Of a DNA stretch of 64,000 nucleotides, positions 29,155 through 38,132 are shown in pieces (the stretch's first letter is position 1; each line of letters starts with the position of its first letter). The translations under genes and the position numbers were made by a program. Where the stretch lies: contig NZ_CP041243.1 of assembly GCF_006547065.1 (NCBI RefSeq), forward strand, positions 62,001-126,000. The letters are read 5' to 3'. Below the pieces are notes generated by a model. It saw nothing but the letters and a program-made list of their open reading frames with translations, did not search any database and was not told the DNA's origin. The stretch is from Brevundimonas sp. M20 (lineage in GTDB: Bacteria > Pseudomonadota > Alphaproteobacteria > Caulobacterales > Caulobacteraceae).

Positions 29155-29185
29155 GGCGCGGTTCCGGACGGAGCCGCGCCTTTTT
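29155..29185 (+). terminator. Rho-independent terminator of etfBA
   Basis: GGCGCGGTTCC and GGAGCCGCGCC form an 11-bp stem (one G-T pair) around a GGAC loop, followed by TTTTT. A textbook terminator for the etfBA transcript. Confidence 0.9.
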
Positions 29186-29258
29186 CGTTGTCGGAGAAGC
29201 TTGGCCTTGGCAGACAGGATCGACCGGCCGAGATTTCGGCTATGGAGCTCGCGTTTGG

Positions 29259-29636
29259 ATGACACCCCTTAAAGCCGTCAGTCGTGGCCACTGGACCGTC
29301 AACGGTGGCGTCATGCTTGTCATGCTGGGGCTGCCCGCATTGGTCTGGGGGATCGTCGCCTTATTGGGGCGTGGCGAATGGTCCGCGATCACGGCAGCGG
29401 CCAGCCTGCTGATCAGTTGGCCGGCGTCCTGGCTGACGTGGTCCTTTCTCGTGACCCGTTGGAGACTCTGGGCCTATGAACGCGTCGAGAATCTCGACGA
29501 GTTGAAAGCCGTTGCGGTGGAGGCCAAGCTGATCTGGCCTGAAGGCCACGCTCGGGAACGCACCGAAATCCGGTCGCCCTCCCAGAAGCAGCGTATCAGT
29601 GAGTACGAAGCAGCTTGGGCCCGGAAGCGCGGGTGA
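29259..29636 (+). CDS. Small inner-membrane protein of unknown function
   Basis: 125 residues with two hydrophobic segments (about 17-38 and 44-66) and a charged cytosolic C-terminal half ending RISEYEAAWARKRG. Tryptophans cluster near the membrane edges. No Shine-Dalgarno of note precedes the ATG. GC content at third positions appears a little lower than in flanking housekeeping genes. No family recognised; the next gene encodes a SUKH-type protein 92 bases on. Confidence 0.55.
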   Translation: MTPLKAVSRGHWTVNGGVMLVMLGLPALVWGIVALLGRGEWSAITAAASLLISWPASWLTWSFLVTRWRLWAYERVENLDELKAVAVEAKLIWPEGHARERTEIRSPSQKQRISEYEAAWARKRG

Positions 29637-29728
29637 CATCAGTTTCTGGTCGCCCCCCTCGGTCCAGGGATGCGCCGAGGACAGCCTTGGCTGTTCGCTT
29701 CGGCCCGGTGGAGACGTAGGGTGGCGGC

Positions 29729-30235
29729 ATGACCATCGCCTGGACAACCGGCTATTCCGCGGACGAGCTGGACCGGGCGCAGCAGCGCTTCCGGCTGACG
29801 TTCCCGTCCGATCTGGTCGCCCTGTTGCGCGACCGACGTCCGGTCGGCGGCTCCGACTGGAATGATGAAACGGAGATGCGCTCACGGCTGGCCTGGCCGT
29901 TCGAGGGGCTGCTGTTTGATGTCGAGGCCAACAGCCTGTGGTGGCCCGAATGGGGAAATCGTCCCGACGCGCCCGAGGCGCGCGCCGAGGTTTTGCGGGA
30001 TGTTGTCGGTCGCGCGCCGCGCCTCATCCCGATCTTCGGCCATCGCTATCTGCCTGCGACCCCGAACCTGCCCGGAAACCCGGTCTTTTCGGTCTATCAG
30101 TCCGACGTGATCCACTATGGCGCAGACCTGCAGGACTACGTTGATCGGGAAGAGAACGGCCGGGACCATACGCCATGGCCCGCCGTCATTCGCGAGATAG
30201 ACTTCTGGTCAGAACTCGTGCGGCGGAACGTCTGA
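29729..30235 (+). CDS. SMI1/KNR4 (SUKH) family protein
   Basis: 168 residues, cytosolic. The family pattern is clear in FGHRYLPATP..GNPVFSVYQSDVIHYGADLQDY (about 107-143), preceded by the FPSDLVALLRD and FEGLLFDV segments. SUKH proteins are frequent immunity proteins against polymorphic toxins, and others are housekeeping. No toxin gene adjoins it, so it may be a solitary immunity relic or have a different role. GTAGGGTGG precedes the start. It is followed by yggU-type DUF167. Confidence 0.75.
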   Translation: MTIAWTTGYSADELDRAQQRFRLTFPSDLVALLRDRRPVGGSDWNDETEMRSRLAWPFEGLLFDVEANSLWWPEWGNRPDAPEARAEVLRDVVGRAPRLIPIFGHRYLPATPNLPGNPVFSVYQSDVIHYGADLQDYVDREENGRDHTPWPAVIREIDFWSELVRRNV

Positions 30236-30245
30236 CCACCTGTCC

Positions 30246-30524
30246 ATGACCACACTCGCCATCAAGCTCACCCCCGGCGCCGCGTCCGACCGCATCGACG
30301 GCTGGGATGTGGACCCTGACGGCCGCCCGGTCCTCAAGGTCCGGGTGCGCGCCCGGCCGGTCGAGGGTGAGGCCAATGCCGCCTTGCTCAAGCTGCTGGC
30401 GAAGACCCTCGGCGTCCCGAAGTCCGCCGTGTCGTTGGAGCGGGGCGGGCAGTCGCGGTTGAAGCGGATCGCCATTGACGGACTGTCGCCGGACGAGGTG
30501 CGGGACCGTCTTTCCGCACCGTGA
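30246..30524 (+). CDS. DUF167 (YggU) family protein
   Basis: 92 residues, the size of this family. Marks are LAIKLTPGAASDRIDGW at the start, LKVRVRARPVEGEANAALLKLLAKTLG and a basic SRLKRIAIDG end. Structure is known for homologues but function is not. It starts ten bases after the SUKH stop and may be co-transcribed. Confidence 0.85.
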   Translation: MTTLAIKLTPGAASDRIDGWDVDPDGRPVLKVRVRARPVEGEANAALLKLLAKTLGVPKSAVSLERGGQSRLKRIAIDGLSPDEVRDRLSAP

Positions 30525-30619
30525 CGAAATCGGCCTTTGACGGATCGCGCGACTGCCCCCTTTAATCCGGTCCGAGTTCGCGCCCCTATTATCCGGGCGG
30601 GCGCACAGGGGAGCTTTTC

Positions 30620-32098
30620 ATGAGACTTCGACGCCTGGGGGGCGCCAGCCTCGCCACTATCGCCGTGCTGGCTCTGGGGGCCTGCGCCACCAACGGAAAC
30701 ACGAGCCCGCAGACCGAGACCGCCGCCGCGCCGCGCGCCCGGGCCGCCCTGCCGCCCGGTCTGGACGCCGCCGCCAATCCCGACCCCTTCCCTTCGACCT
30801 ATCGCGGCCTGCCGCGCGAGAATTTCGCCATCGTCGGCGGCACTGTCTATGACGGCGCGGGCCGCAAGTTCGAGAACGGCGTGGTCGTGGTCACTGACGG
30901 GCGCGTGGCCGCTGTCGGCGACGCCTCCACGGCCATTCCGGCCGGCTATCGCACGGTGCAGGCCAACGGCCGCTTCGTGACCCCGGGCATCATCGACGTC
31001 CACTCGCACCTGGGCGTCTATCCCTCGCCGGGCGTGCAGGGGATGAGCGACGGCAACGAGGCCACCAGCCCGAACACCGCGCAGGTCTGGGCCGAGCACA
31101 GCCTGTGGCCGCAGGACCCGGGCTTCAACACCGCCCGCGCCGGTGGGGTGACCACCCTCCAGATCCTGCCCGGCTCGGCCAATCTGTTCGGCGGGCGCGG
31201 CGTGACCGTGCGCAACATTCCGTCGGTGACCATGCAGGGAATGAAATTCCCCGACGCCCCCTACGGTCTGAAGATGGCCTGCGGCGAGAACCCCTCGCGG
31301 GTCTATGGCGGGCGAAACCAGAGCCCGGCGACGGGCATGGGCAATATGGCCGGCTATCGCGCAGCCTTCATCGCCGCGCGCGACTACAAGGACAAATGGG
31401 ACAAGTGGCGTCAGTCGGGCGAGGGCTCGCCGCCCACCCGCAACCTGCAGCTTGAGACCCTCGCGGGGGTGCTGGACGGCTCGATTCTGGTGCAGAACCA
31501 CTGCTACCGCGCCGACGAAATGGCGATGATGATCGACCTGTCGAAGGAGTTCGGTTTCCGCATCACCGCCTTCCACCACGCCATCGAGGCCTACAAGCTG
31601 GCGCCGCAACTGGCCCGTGAAGGCATCTGCGCCGACATGTGGACCGGCTGGTGGGGCTTCAAGATGGAGGCGCTCGACGCGGTCGAGGCCAACGCCGCCC
31701 TCGTCGACGCCCAGCCGGGCTCCTGCGCCGTCATCCACTCGGACGACGCTGAACTGACCCAGCGCCTCAATCAGGAGGCCGCGGCCGCCCTCGCCGCCGG
31801 TCGCCGCATCGGCATGAACATTCCGGAGGAGCGGGCGATCAGCTGGATCACCCTGAACCCGGCCCGGTCCCTCGGCATCGCCCACGAGACCGGCTCGCTG
31901 GAAGCCGGCAAGCGCGCCGACGTGGTGATCTGGAGCGCCGATCCCTTCTCGATCTACGCCCGCGCCGATCAGGTCTTCATCGACGGCGGTCTGGCCTTTG
32001 ACCGCGCCAACCCGGCCTACCAGCCGGTGTCCGACTTCGAACTGGGCCAGCCCGGCTACGGCCTGCGCGCCGCCAACGTCCCGCAGGGAGCCCGCTGA
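30620..32098 (+). CDS. Lipoprotein amidohydrolase with intact metal site
   Basis: 492 residues. A signal peptide with lipobox LGAC (Cys about 21) predicts an envelope lipoprotein. The amidohydrolase fold follows: strand pair AIVGGTVYDGAG, metal ligands His128 and His130 in DVHSHLG, later AFHHAIEAYK and IHSDDAELTQRL (metal Asp), and the closing SLEAGKRADVVIWSADP. It probably hydrolyses a cyclic amide, peptide or similar bond in the periplasm; substrate unknown. Its stop overlaps the start of a second amidohydrolase-fold gene (TGATG), implying a paired complex. Confidence 0.88.
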   Translation: MRLRRLGGASLATIAVLALGACATNGNTSPQTETAAAPRARAALPPGLDAAANPDPFPSTYRGLPRENFAIVGGTVYDGAGRKFENGVVVVTDGRVAAVGDASTAIPAGYRTVQANGRFVTPGIIDVHSHLGVYPSPGVQGMSDGNEATSPNTAQVWAEHSLWPQDPGFNTARAGGVTTLQILPGSANLFGGRGVTVRNIPSVTMQGMKFPDAPYGLKMACGENPSRVYGGRNQSPATGMGNMAGYRAAFIAARDYKDKWDKWRQSGEGSPPTRNLQLETLAGVLDGSILVQNHCYRADEMAMMIDLSKEFGFRITAFHHAIEAYKLAPQLAREGICADMWTGWWGFKMEALDAVEANAALVDAQPGSCAVIHSDDAELTQRLNQEAAAALAAGRRIGMNIPEERAISWITLNPARSLGIAHETGSLEAGKRADVVIWSADPFSIYARADQVFIDGGLAFDRANPAYQPVSDFELGQPGYGLRAANVPQGAR

Positions 32099-33450
32099 TG
32101 CGCCTCAAGAGCCTGATCCTCGCGGCGGCCTCCGTCGTCGCCCTGACCTCTCCCGCCGCCGCGCAGGAGCTGACCGCCATCACCGGCGGCCGCGTCCTGA
32201 CCGGTTCGTCCGTCATCGAGAACGGCACGGTGGTCATCCAGAACGGTCGCGTCGTCTCGGTCGGAACCGGCGCAGCTCCGTCCGGCGCCCGCGTCATCGA
32301 CGCGCGCGGCAAGGTGGTCGCCCCCGGCTTCGTCGCGGTCGATTCCGGCCTCGGCGGGTCGGAGATTTCCTCCGTCGGCGGGTCGGATGACCTGTCGAAC
32401 GGCGCCAACACCATCAGCGCCGCCTTCGACGTCTCCTATGGCCTCGATCCCTGGTCCTTCACCCTGCCGGTCGCCCGTCTGGGCGGCATCACCCGCGCGG
32501 TGGTGGTCCCCAACCATCCGGGCGGCTCGAGCGGTCACAACCACCAGGACGACAGCGATTTCGCTGGGGTCGGCCATGCCGGGCTCCAGTCGCCCAGCCT
32601 GTTCGCCGGTCAGGCGGCGGTGATCCACCTGGGCGCGGGCAACGACATTCTGGTGCGCGCCCGCGTGGCCCAGGTCGCGCCCTTCGGCGAAGCCGGCGCC
32701 GGTGTCGCCGGCGGCGCCCGGGGTGCCGAATTCACCCAGTTCCGCGAAACCCTGAACGAGGTTCGCCTCTACGCCCGCAACAAGGCCGCCTATGACCGGG
32801 GCGGCATCCGCGAGCTCAGCCTGTCGCGCGCCGATCTGGAGGCCCTGATCCCTGTGGCCAACGGCTCCATGCCGCTGATCGTCACCGTGCGCCGCGCGGC
32901 CGACATCCAACAGGTTCTGCGTCTGGCCAGGGAAGAGGGGGTGAAAATCATCCTCGACGGCGCCGAGGAAGGCTGGCTGGTCGCCGACCAGATCGCCGCG
33001 GCCAATGTGCCGGTCCTGCTGAACCCGATCTCCAACCTGCCGGGCAACCTGGAGACGCGCGGCGCGCGGATGCAGAACGCGGCGGCGCTGGATGCGGCGG
33101 GCGTGGTCATCGCCATCAAGGGCAATGAGGGCTCGATCCATCGCGCCCGCGAGACCCGCTACAACGCGGGCAACGCCGTTTCGCACGGCCTGCCCTATGA
33201 GGCGGCGATCGAGGCGATCACGGTCAATCCGGCGAAAATCTTCGGTCTGGCCGGCCAGTTCGGGGAGCTGCGCCCCGGCGCCGCCGCCGACGTGGTCATC
33301 TGGTCCGGCGACCCGCTGGAGCCGCTCAGCCTGGCCGAGCAGATCTGGATCAACGGGCAGGAGCAGGCCCCGACCAGCCGTCAGTTCCTGCTGCGCGACC
33401 GCTACCGCGACGGCGGCGAAGGCGCGATGCCGCCGGCCTACGGTCGGTAG
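32098..33450 (+). CDS. Amidohydrolase-fold protein lacking the metal-binding residues
   Basis: 450 residues with a Sec signal peptide ending AAAQE. It has the same layout as the upstream protein (ITGGRVLTGSSVIENGTVVIQNGRVVSVG; LRPGAAADVVIWSGDP), but the HxH position reads AVDSGLG, the FHHA position reads DGAEE and the HSDD position reads KGNEG. All visible metal ligands are therefore replaced, so it is likely catalytically dead and structural or regulatory, perhaps partnering the active enzyme with which its start overlaps. The stop is followed at once by a large inverted repeat. Confidence 0.85.
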   Translation: MRLKSLILAAASVVALTSPAAAQELTAITGGRVLTGSSVIENGTVVIQNGRVVSVGTGAAPSGARVIDARGKVVAPGFVAVDSGLGGSEISSVGGSDDLSNGANTISAAFDVSYGLDPWSFTLPVARLGGITRAVVVPNHPGGSSGHNHQDDSDFAGVGHAGLQSPSLFAGQAAVIHLGAGNDILVRARVAQVAPFGEAGAGVAGGARGAEFTQFRETLNEVRLYARNKAAYDRGGIRELSLSRADLEALIPVANGSMPLIVTVRRAADIQQVLRLAREEGVKIILDGAEEGWLVADQIAAANVPVLLNPISNLPGNLETRGARMQNAAALDAAGVVIAIKGNEGSIHRARETRYNAGNAVSHGLPYEAAIEAITVNPAKIFGLAGQFGELRPGAAADVVIWSGDPLEPLSLAEQIWINGQEQAPTSRQFLLRDRYRDGGEGAMPPAYGR

Positions 33451-33553
33451 GGATTGGGGAACAGGGATTAGGGACTAGGTTTGCGCGTTAGGCAGTCAGG
33501 CGATGAGCGGGTATCTCTTCGCCCAATCCCTAATCCCTAGTCCCTAATCCCTC
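33448..33553. repeat. Large stem-loop built of GGGATTA-like units against the yaiI start
   Basis: The left arm (33463-33479, AGGGATTAGGGACTAGG) and right arm (33537-33553) are a perfect 17-bp inverted repeat with a 57-bp loop; further TAGGGATT/AATCCC units extend both sides. The right arm ends one base before the yaiI ATG, leaving CCCTCC as leader and no Shine-Dalgarno. A related structure lies at 41802-41885. Confidence 0.8.
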
Positions 33554-33554
33554 C

Positions 33555-34016
33555 ATGTCCTCCCCCCGGATCTTCATCGACGCCGACGCCTGCCCGGTGA
33601 AGGACGAGGTCTATCGCGTGGCCGAGCGCTATGGGCTGAAGGTGTTCGTCGTCTCCAACGGCTGGATCAACACCCGTCGCGATCCGTGGATCGAGCAGGT
33701 GGTGGTCGATGCGGGCCCTGACATCGCCGACGACTGGATCGCCGAGAGGGCGGGCAAGGGCGACATCGTGGTGACGCAGGACATCCCGCTGGCCGACCGC
33801 TGCCTTCAGGCGGGGGCGCAGGCGCTGAAGTCGAACGGCACGCCCTTCACCCCGGACTCCATCGGTTCGGCCCTGGCCGGGCGGATGGTGGGCGAGCATA
33901 TGCGCTCGATGGGCTTGCAGACCTCCGGCCCGCCGCCCTTCGGCCCCAGGGATCGCTCCGCCTTCCTGCAGGCGCTGGACAAGGCGGTGGTGGTCGCCAA
34001 GCGGGCGCTGGCATGA
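33555..34016 (+). CDS. yaiI: UPF0178/DUF188 (YaiI) family protein
   Basis: 153 residues. The start IFIDADACPVKDEVYRVAERYGLKV and the later TQDIPLADRCL and GTPFTPDSIG segments are family signatures; the acidic residues suggest a PIN/NYN-like nuclease fold, but function is not established. The start codon follows directly on the right arm of an inverted repeat, so ribosome binding does not use a purine-rich site. It overlaps arfB by four bases (ATGA). Confidence 0.88.
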   Translation: MSSPRIFIDADACPVKDEVYRVAERYGLKVFVVSNGWINTRRDPWIEQVVVDAGPDIADDWIAERAGKGDIVVTQDIPLADRCLQAGAQALKSNGTPFTPDSIGSALAGRMVGEHMRSMGLQTSGPPPFGPRDRSAFLQALDKAVVVAKRALA

Positions 34017-34414
34017 CCGTCATCCCCGAGGACGAGCTGGAGTTCCGCTTCTTCCGCGCGGGCGGGCCGGGCGGCCAGAACGTCAACAAGGTCTCGACCA
34101 GCGTCCAGCTGCGATTCGACGCCCGCAACTCCCCGTCCCTGACCGATCCGGTGCGGGAGCGGCTGCTCAAGCTGGCGGGCAGCCGGGCGACCCTGAACGG
34201 CGAAATCCTGATCACCGCCGTCCGCTTCCGCACGCAGGAGCGTAATCGGGCCGACGCTGTCGGCCGTCTTCAGGAACTGGTGGATCAGGCCTCGATCAAA
34301 CCGGTCCATCGGGTGCCGACCAGACCCACCCGCGCCTCGAAGGAGCGGCGGCTGGAGGGCAAGTCCAAGCGGTCCACGATCAAGAGCGGGCGGGGCAAGC
34401 CCCGCCTCGACTGA
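34013..34414 (+). CDS. arfB: Alternative ribosome-rescue factor / peptidyl-tRNA hydrolase ArfB (YaeJ)
   Basis: 133 residues. The GGQ motif (GGPGGQNVNKVSTSVQLRF; Gly20-Gln22) catalyses peptidyl-tRNA hydrolysis on stalled ribosomes, and the basic C-terminal tail (KERRLEGKSKRSTIKSGRGK) fits into the empty mRNA channel. Release-factor domain 2 is absent, as usual for the family. It serves as trans-translation backup; related proteins are important in Caulobacter when tmRNA is lost. Overlap with yaiI suggests coupling. Confidence 0.93.
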   Translation: MTVIPEDELEFRFFRAGGPGGQNVNKVSTSVQLRFDARNSPSLTDPVRERLLKLAGSRATLNGEILITAVRFRTQERNRADAVGRLQELVDQASIKPVHRVPTRPTRASKERRLEGKSKRSTIKSGRGKPRLD

Positions 34415-34416
34415 GC

Positions 34417-35166
34417 CTAGCGACGGCGCGCGGCCGCCGCTTGCGCCGGCGTGACGGGCAGGGTGGCCAGCGTCAGCTTTCCGTCCCGATCCGTATCCAG
34501 CGAGTAGAACCAGCGCTGGGTCGCCTCGGCCCATTCCTGTGACGTCACGCGCTGATCGAGATTGGTGTCAGCCGACTTCACCGGTTGCGGCAGGTTGAAG
34601 AAGCCGGAATCCGCCACCGGTCCGTAGCCGGCCGGACGTCCGCCGCGTCCGCGCGAACGGCGGCTCCCCGGCTGCCCCTGTTGCGGTGCGACGCCAAGGG
34701 TTGAGGTGTCCGCCAGCGGGATAGCCTCGCCGCCGCCCGCCGGACCGGGGACATTGATCGTGGGGAAGCCGACCGGACCTTCACCGCCGGCGCGCCGGCC
34801 CATCCCCATGCCCCCGAAGCGGCGCAGGTCCTGCTCATAGGCCGTCAACTCGGTCTGGTTCAGTCGGCCATCGCGGTCGGTGTCCAGAAGCGCGAAATAG
34901 CGCAAGCCGTCCGCAGTGAACTCCGCCAGCGTCACCGCGCCGTCATTGTCCGTATCAGCGCCCGCGAACCAGACGGCGGACGGATAGGGCTGATCCGCCG
35001 GGGCCACGAAGGGCTCGCCGAAGGGGCTGATGAACAATGACGGCCGGGGCGGTCCCTGCGGCGCGAACGGGGTCTCCCGACCGCCGATGCCTGAGGCGCA
35101 GGCCGTGAGCAGGACCGCCAGTCCCGCTACGGCCACCGGGGTCAGGGTCACCTTGAATGCACGCAT
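34417..35166 (-). CDS. EF-hand domain lipoprotein
   Basis: 249 residues from the ATG at 35166. The lipobox LLTAC places it on the envelope. Four EF-hand-like loops are visible: DTDNDGAVTLAEF, DTDRDGRLNQTEL, DTNLDQRVTSQEW and DTDRDGKLTL. A Gly/Arg-rich insert (RRSRGRGGRP) separates the two pairs. It probably binds Ca2+ in the periplasm; partner unknown. It converges with arfB, two bases apart, and lies downstream of another secreted protein gene on the same strand. Confidence 0.82.
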   Translation of the reverse strand: MRAFKVTLTPVAVAGLAVLLTACASGIGGRETPFAPQGPPRPSLFISPFGEPFVAPADQPYPSAVWFAGADTDNDGAVTLAEFTADGLRYFALLDTDRDGRLNQTELTAYEQDLRRFGGMGMGRRAGGEGPVGFPTINVPGPAGGGEAIPLADTSTLGVAPQQGQPGSRRSRGRGGRPAGYGPVADSGFFNLPQPVKSADTNLDQRVTSQEWAEATQRWFYSLDTDRDGKLTLATLPVTPAQAAAARRR

Positions 35167-35197
35167 GGGGACGGTCTCCGAAGACGCCAGGGAGGGG

Positions 35198-35668
35198 CTA
35201 TTGAGCGGGACGGAACAGCAGGGCGTCGATCTTGCCGGCATCGTTGAAACCGATGACCCACTGGGTCGCGGCGTTATCGAAGGTCACGACGAACATGTCC
35301 GCCCCTTCCTGCGAGCCGACGAAATCCACGGCCCTAACGGCGCCGAAGCTGCGGATGAGGGGCAGGACACGGGGTTCCTGCTCGCGCATCCGGGTGACCA
35401 GACCCTCCTCCATCAGCGAATAGTCGATCGTGCCCGCCTGGGCGTTCTGGATGACCGTGCGCAGGGTGTCTTCGGACTGGGGGTTGGCCGGTTCCGTCGC
35501 GGGGGCGATCGGCGCCGGACGGGGCGCGGCGGGCGCCGGGGTGTTCGACGGGCGAGCCGGGGCGTCAAAGCTGTTGGGAACGCTGCCCGCGGCCACCTGG
35601 GCCTGAACAGCGGCGGGTGCGGTGATGGTGGTCAGGCCGACAGCGGCGGCCAGAACGAGCAGTTTCAT
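35198..35668 (-). CDS. Secreted protein of unknown function
   Basis: 156 residues. The signal peptide is MKLLVLAAAVGLTTITAPA with likely cleavage after VQA (about 23); a Pro/Ala-rich linker (about 35-65) leads to a compact C-terminal domain (about 68-156) with alternating strands (VDFVGSQEGADMFVVTFDNAATQWVIGF...LLFRP), resembling small cystatin/NTF2-like folds. Probably periplasmic. Longer upstream frames run into ubiB, so the start at 35668 (GGAG upstream) is preferred. It starts 20 bases after the ubiB stop and may belong to the ubiE-ubiB transcript. Confidence 0.7.
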   Translation of the reverse strand: MKLLVLAAAVGLTTITAPAAVQAQVAAGSVPNSFDAPARPSNTPAPAAPRPAPIAPATEPANPQSEDTLRTVIQNAQAGTIDYSLMEEGLVTRMREQEPRVLPLIRSFGAVRAVDFVGSQEGADMFVVTFDNAATQWVIGFNDAGKIDALLFRPAQ

Positions 35669-35688
35669 CGGCGGTTCTCCGGAAGCGC

Positions 35689-37290
35689 TCAGACGATGGT
35701 GGGCCAAAGCGACAGAACGAGGGCGGCCACCGAGGCGCATATTGCAACGGTGACACAAACAATGACCCAGACCGGCGTCCGGGCCTCGCGCACGATAACG
35801 GTCCGGGCCTGAGGCGGGTTCTGCGCCAGCTTCGACAGGGCCTTCAGTGTCGCGCGCAGTTCGTCGACGGCGTCGCGGATCTGGGCCTGCGGCCCCAATT
35901 CGCGACGAATCCAGCGCTCGACCACCGGCTGGGCGGCGGCCCACAGGTCGTGATCGGGGTTCAGGCGACGGGCCACGCCCTCGACCGACACCATGGTCTT
36001 CTGAAGCAGGATCAGCTCGGGCCGCAGGTGCATGTCGAACAGGTCGGTGATCTCGAACAGCTGGCCCAGCAGACGGCCCATCGACACCTGCGACGCCTGC
36101 TTGCCGATCACCGGCTCGCCGACCGCGCGCAGGGCCTGGGCGAAGGCCTCGATCGAATGTTCGGGCGGCACATATCCGGCCTCGAAATGCACCCGGGCGA
36201 TGCGGTCATAGTCGCGGCTGATGAAGCCCCACAGGATTTCGGCCAGATAGCGCCGCTCCGCCGGCCCCAGCCGCCCCACGATGCCGAAATCGATCGCCGT
36301 CAGCTCCGCCGGGGCGTGGCAGAACAGATTCCCCTCATGCAGGTCCGCGTGGAAGGCGCCGTGGTCCAGCGCCTGCGACAGGAAGGAGCGCACGACGTTG
36401 TCGGCCAGCGCATTGACGTCCAGACCCGGCTGAAGAATCGCGTTCGGATCGGTGAGCGGCAGTCCTGTCGCCCATTCCAGCGTCAGCACCCGTTTGCCGA
36501 CCCCGTCCCAGATCACCGCCGGAGCGTCCATATGGCCGGTGACGCCCTGGGCGTCCGGCTTGGCCATGATCTCCTTGAGCTCGGACGCGGCCGCGGCCTC
36601 CAGCCGCATGTCCAGTTCCAGCGTCAGGGCGCGGGCGATGGTCTCGACGAAAGCCGAGGGTTGCAGCCGGCGCGACAGAGGCACGAAGCGGACAGCCAGT
36701 CGCGCGGCCAGTCGCATCGAATCCAGTCCCTGCGCCACGCGGCGCTCGACGCCGGGTCGCAGAATCTTGACCGCCACCTTGCGGCCGTCGGCCAGTCGGG
36801 CGGGGTGGGCCTGCGCCAGCGAGGCGGCGGCGACCGCCGGACCGAACTCGGTGAACAGGGCCTCGACCGGACGGCCCAGCGACCGCTCGACCTCGCGCCG
36901 GGCCTGATCCACCGGGAAGGCGGGCAGGGCGTCTTTCAGGCGGCCCAGATCGCGGGCGAACTCGACGCCGAAGATGTCGGCCCGGGTGGCCAGCACCTGT
37001 CCCAGCTTGATGGCGACCGGGCCCAGATGTTCAAACGCCTTGCCCAGGCGCTGGCCCGGACGCCCCTCACGGCCTTCACGCCCCGCGAACAGGTGCAGCA
37101 GCCGGGCGATCCAGCGCGCCCAGACCGGCAGCAGGGGGGTGATCTCGCGCGGCGTCAGGGCGTCGTGGCGGATCAGCACGCCCAGCCAGCCCAGCAGTCG
37201 CAGGGCGGCGCTCACGGGCGCGCGGACGGGCACCGTGGCCGGCGGAGGCGGAGGCGTGCCGGGATCGACCTTCAAGCTCAGATCGCCCAT
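35689..37290 (-). CDS. ubiB: Ubiquinone biosynthesis protein UbiB (ABC1/ADCK kinase-like)
   Basis: 533 residues. The atypical-kinase features are [15 protein letters not shown] (KxGQ), [16 protein letters not shown], the catalytic [10 protein letters not shown] and the DFG-like [10 protein letters not shown] hydrophobic C-terminal segment (about 508-530) anchors it to the inner membrane. UbiB supports coenzyme Q synthesis, probably by extracting or handling lipid intermediates. The ATG at 37290 overlaps the ubiE stop by 13 bases; earlier in-frame starts lie well within ubiE. Confidence 0.93.
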   Translation of the reverse strand: MGDLSLKVDPGTPPPPPATVPVRAPVSAALRLLGWLGVLIRHDALTPREITPLLPVWARWIARLLHLFAGREGREGRPGQRLGKAFEHLGPVAIKLGQVLATRADIFGVEFARDLGRLKDALPAFPVDQARREVERSLGRPVEALFTEFGPAVAAASLAQAHPARLADGRKVAVKILRPGVERRVAQGLDSMRLAARLAVRFVPLSRRLQPSAFVETIARALTLELDMRLEAAAASELKEIMAKPDAQGVTGHMDAPAVIWDGVGKRVLTLEWATGLPLTDPNAILQPGLDVNALADNVVRSFLSQALDHGAFHADLHEGNLFCHAPAELTAIDFGIVGRLGPAERRYLAEILWGFISRDYDRIARVHFEAGYVPPEHSIEAFAQALRAVGEPVIGKQASQVSMGRLLGQLFEITDLFDMHLRPELILLQKTMVSVEGVARRLNPDHDLWAAAQPVVERWIRRELGPQAQIRDAVDELRATLKALSKLAQNPPQARTVIVREARTPVWVIVCVTVAICASVAALVLSLWPTIV

Positions 37291-38069
37291 CCGTGGTGGA
37301 TGGCCGCGACCCCGCCCGACAGATTGGTCACGGTGACGCGCTTGAAGCCCGCCTCCTCGATCATCTGCCTGAACGTCGGCTGGTCCGGGAAGCGGCGGAT
37401 GCTCTCGACCAGGTACTGATAGCTGTCGCGATCCTTCGCCACCCACTCGCCGATGCGCGGAATGGCGTGGAAGGACCAGGCGTCATAGGCCTTGCGGATG
37501 GCGCCGGAGGTCGGGCGCGAAAACTCCAGACACAGGAATCGTCCGCCGGGCTTCAGCACCCGGCGCGCCTCGCGCAAGGCCTGCGGCACGTCGGCCACGT
37601 TGCGAATGCCGAAACTGATCGAATAGGCGTCCACCGAGGCGTCCGGCAGCGGCAGGGCCATGGCGTCGCCGACGGTCCAGGTCATCTCGGGTTCGCCGCC
37701 CTTGTGCACCCCCGCCATGATCATCTCGGCGTTGTAGTCCAGAACAATGACCTTCGCGTCGTCGCCGCCCATGCGCAGCTGTGCCGCGCGCGCCATCTTC
37801 GAATAGCGCCGCGACATGTCGCCGGTGCCGCCCGCGACATCCAGAATGGTCTCGCCCGGACGGGGATTCAGCTTCGCCGCGGCGGCGTCCTTCCACAGCC
37901 GGTGCACGCCGCCGCTCATCAGGTCGTTCATCAGGTCGTAGCTGGAGGCCACGCTGTCGAACACGCCGCGCACCATGCGGACCTTCTCCTTCGCGTCCAC
38001 ATCGCGAAAGCCGAAGGAGGAGGTCTTGCCGGCGTCTTGGCCGGACGGGGTTCGGGAGGCGTCGGTCAT
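37278..38069 (-). CDS. ubiE: Ubiquinone/menaquinone biosynthesis C-methyltransferase UbiE
   Basis: 263 residues. The SAM-binding motif I is [15 protein letters not shown], and UbiE-specific stretches are [55 protein letters not shown] and [10 protein letters not shown]. It methylates the benzoquinol ring in CoQ synthesis. The start has the alphaproteobacterial N-terminal extension. ubiB follows with overlap. In many relatives coaBC-dut lie next to this pair; here they do not. Confidence 0.96.
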   Translation of the reverse strand: MTDASRTPSGQDAGKTSSFGFRDVDAKEKVRMVRGVFDSVASSYDLMNDLMSGGVHRLWKDAAAAKLNPRPGETILDVAGGTGDMSRRYSKMARAAQLRMGGDDAKVIVLDYNAEMIMAGVHKGGEPEMTWTVGDAMALPLPDASVDAYSISFGIRNVADVPQALREARRVLKPGGRFLCLEFSRPTSGAIRKAYDAWSFHAIPRIGEWVAKDRDSYQYLVESIRRFPDQPTFRQMIEEAGFKRVTVTNLSGGVAAIHHGWAI

Positions 38070-38132
38070 GCCACCGCTCTACCCCTTCACCGGGGCCGCG
38101 TCATCTGCCTGTGTGGCCGCAGCCTCGTCGTT

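Noticed and set aside
33448..33553. Short tandem units read as a CRISPR array
   Set aside because: Units are 7 bp, have no spacers and are arranged as inverted arms; no cas genes are present.
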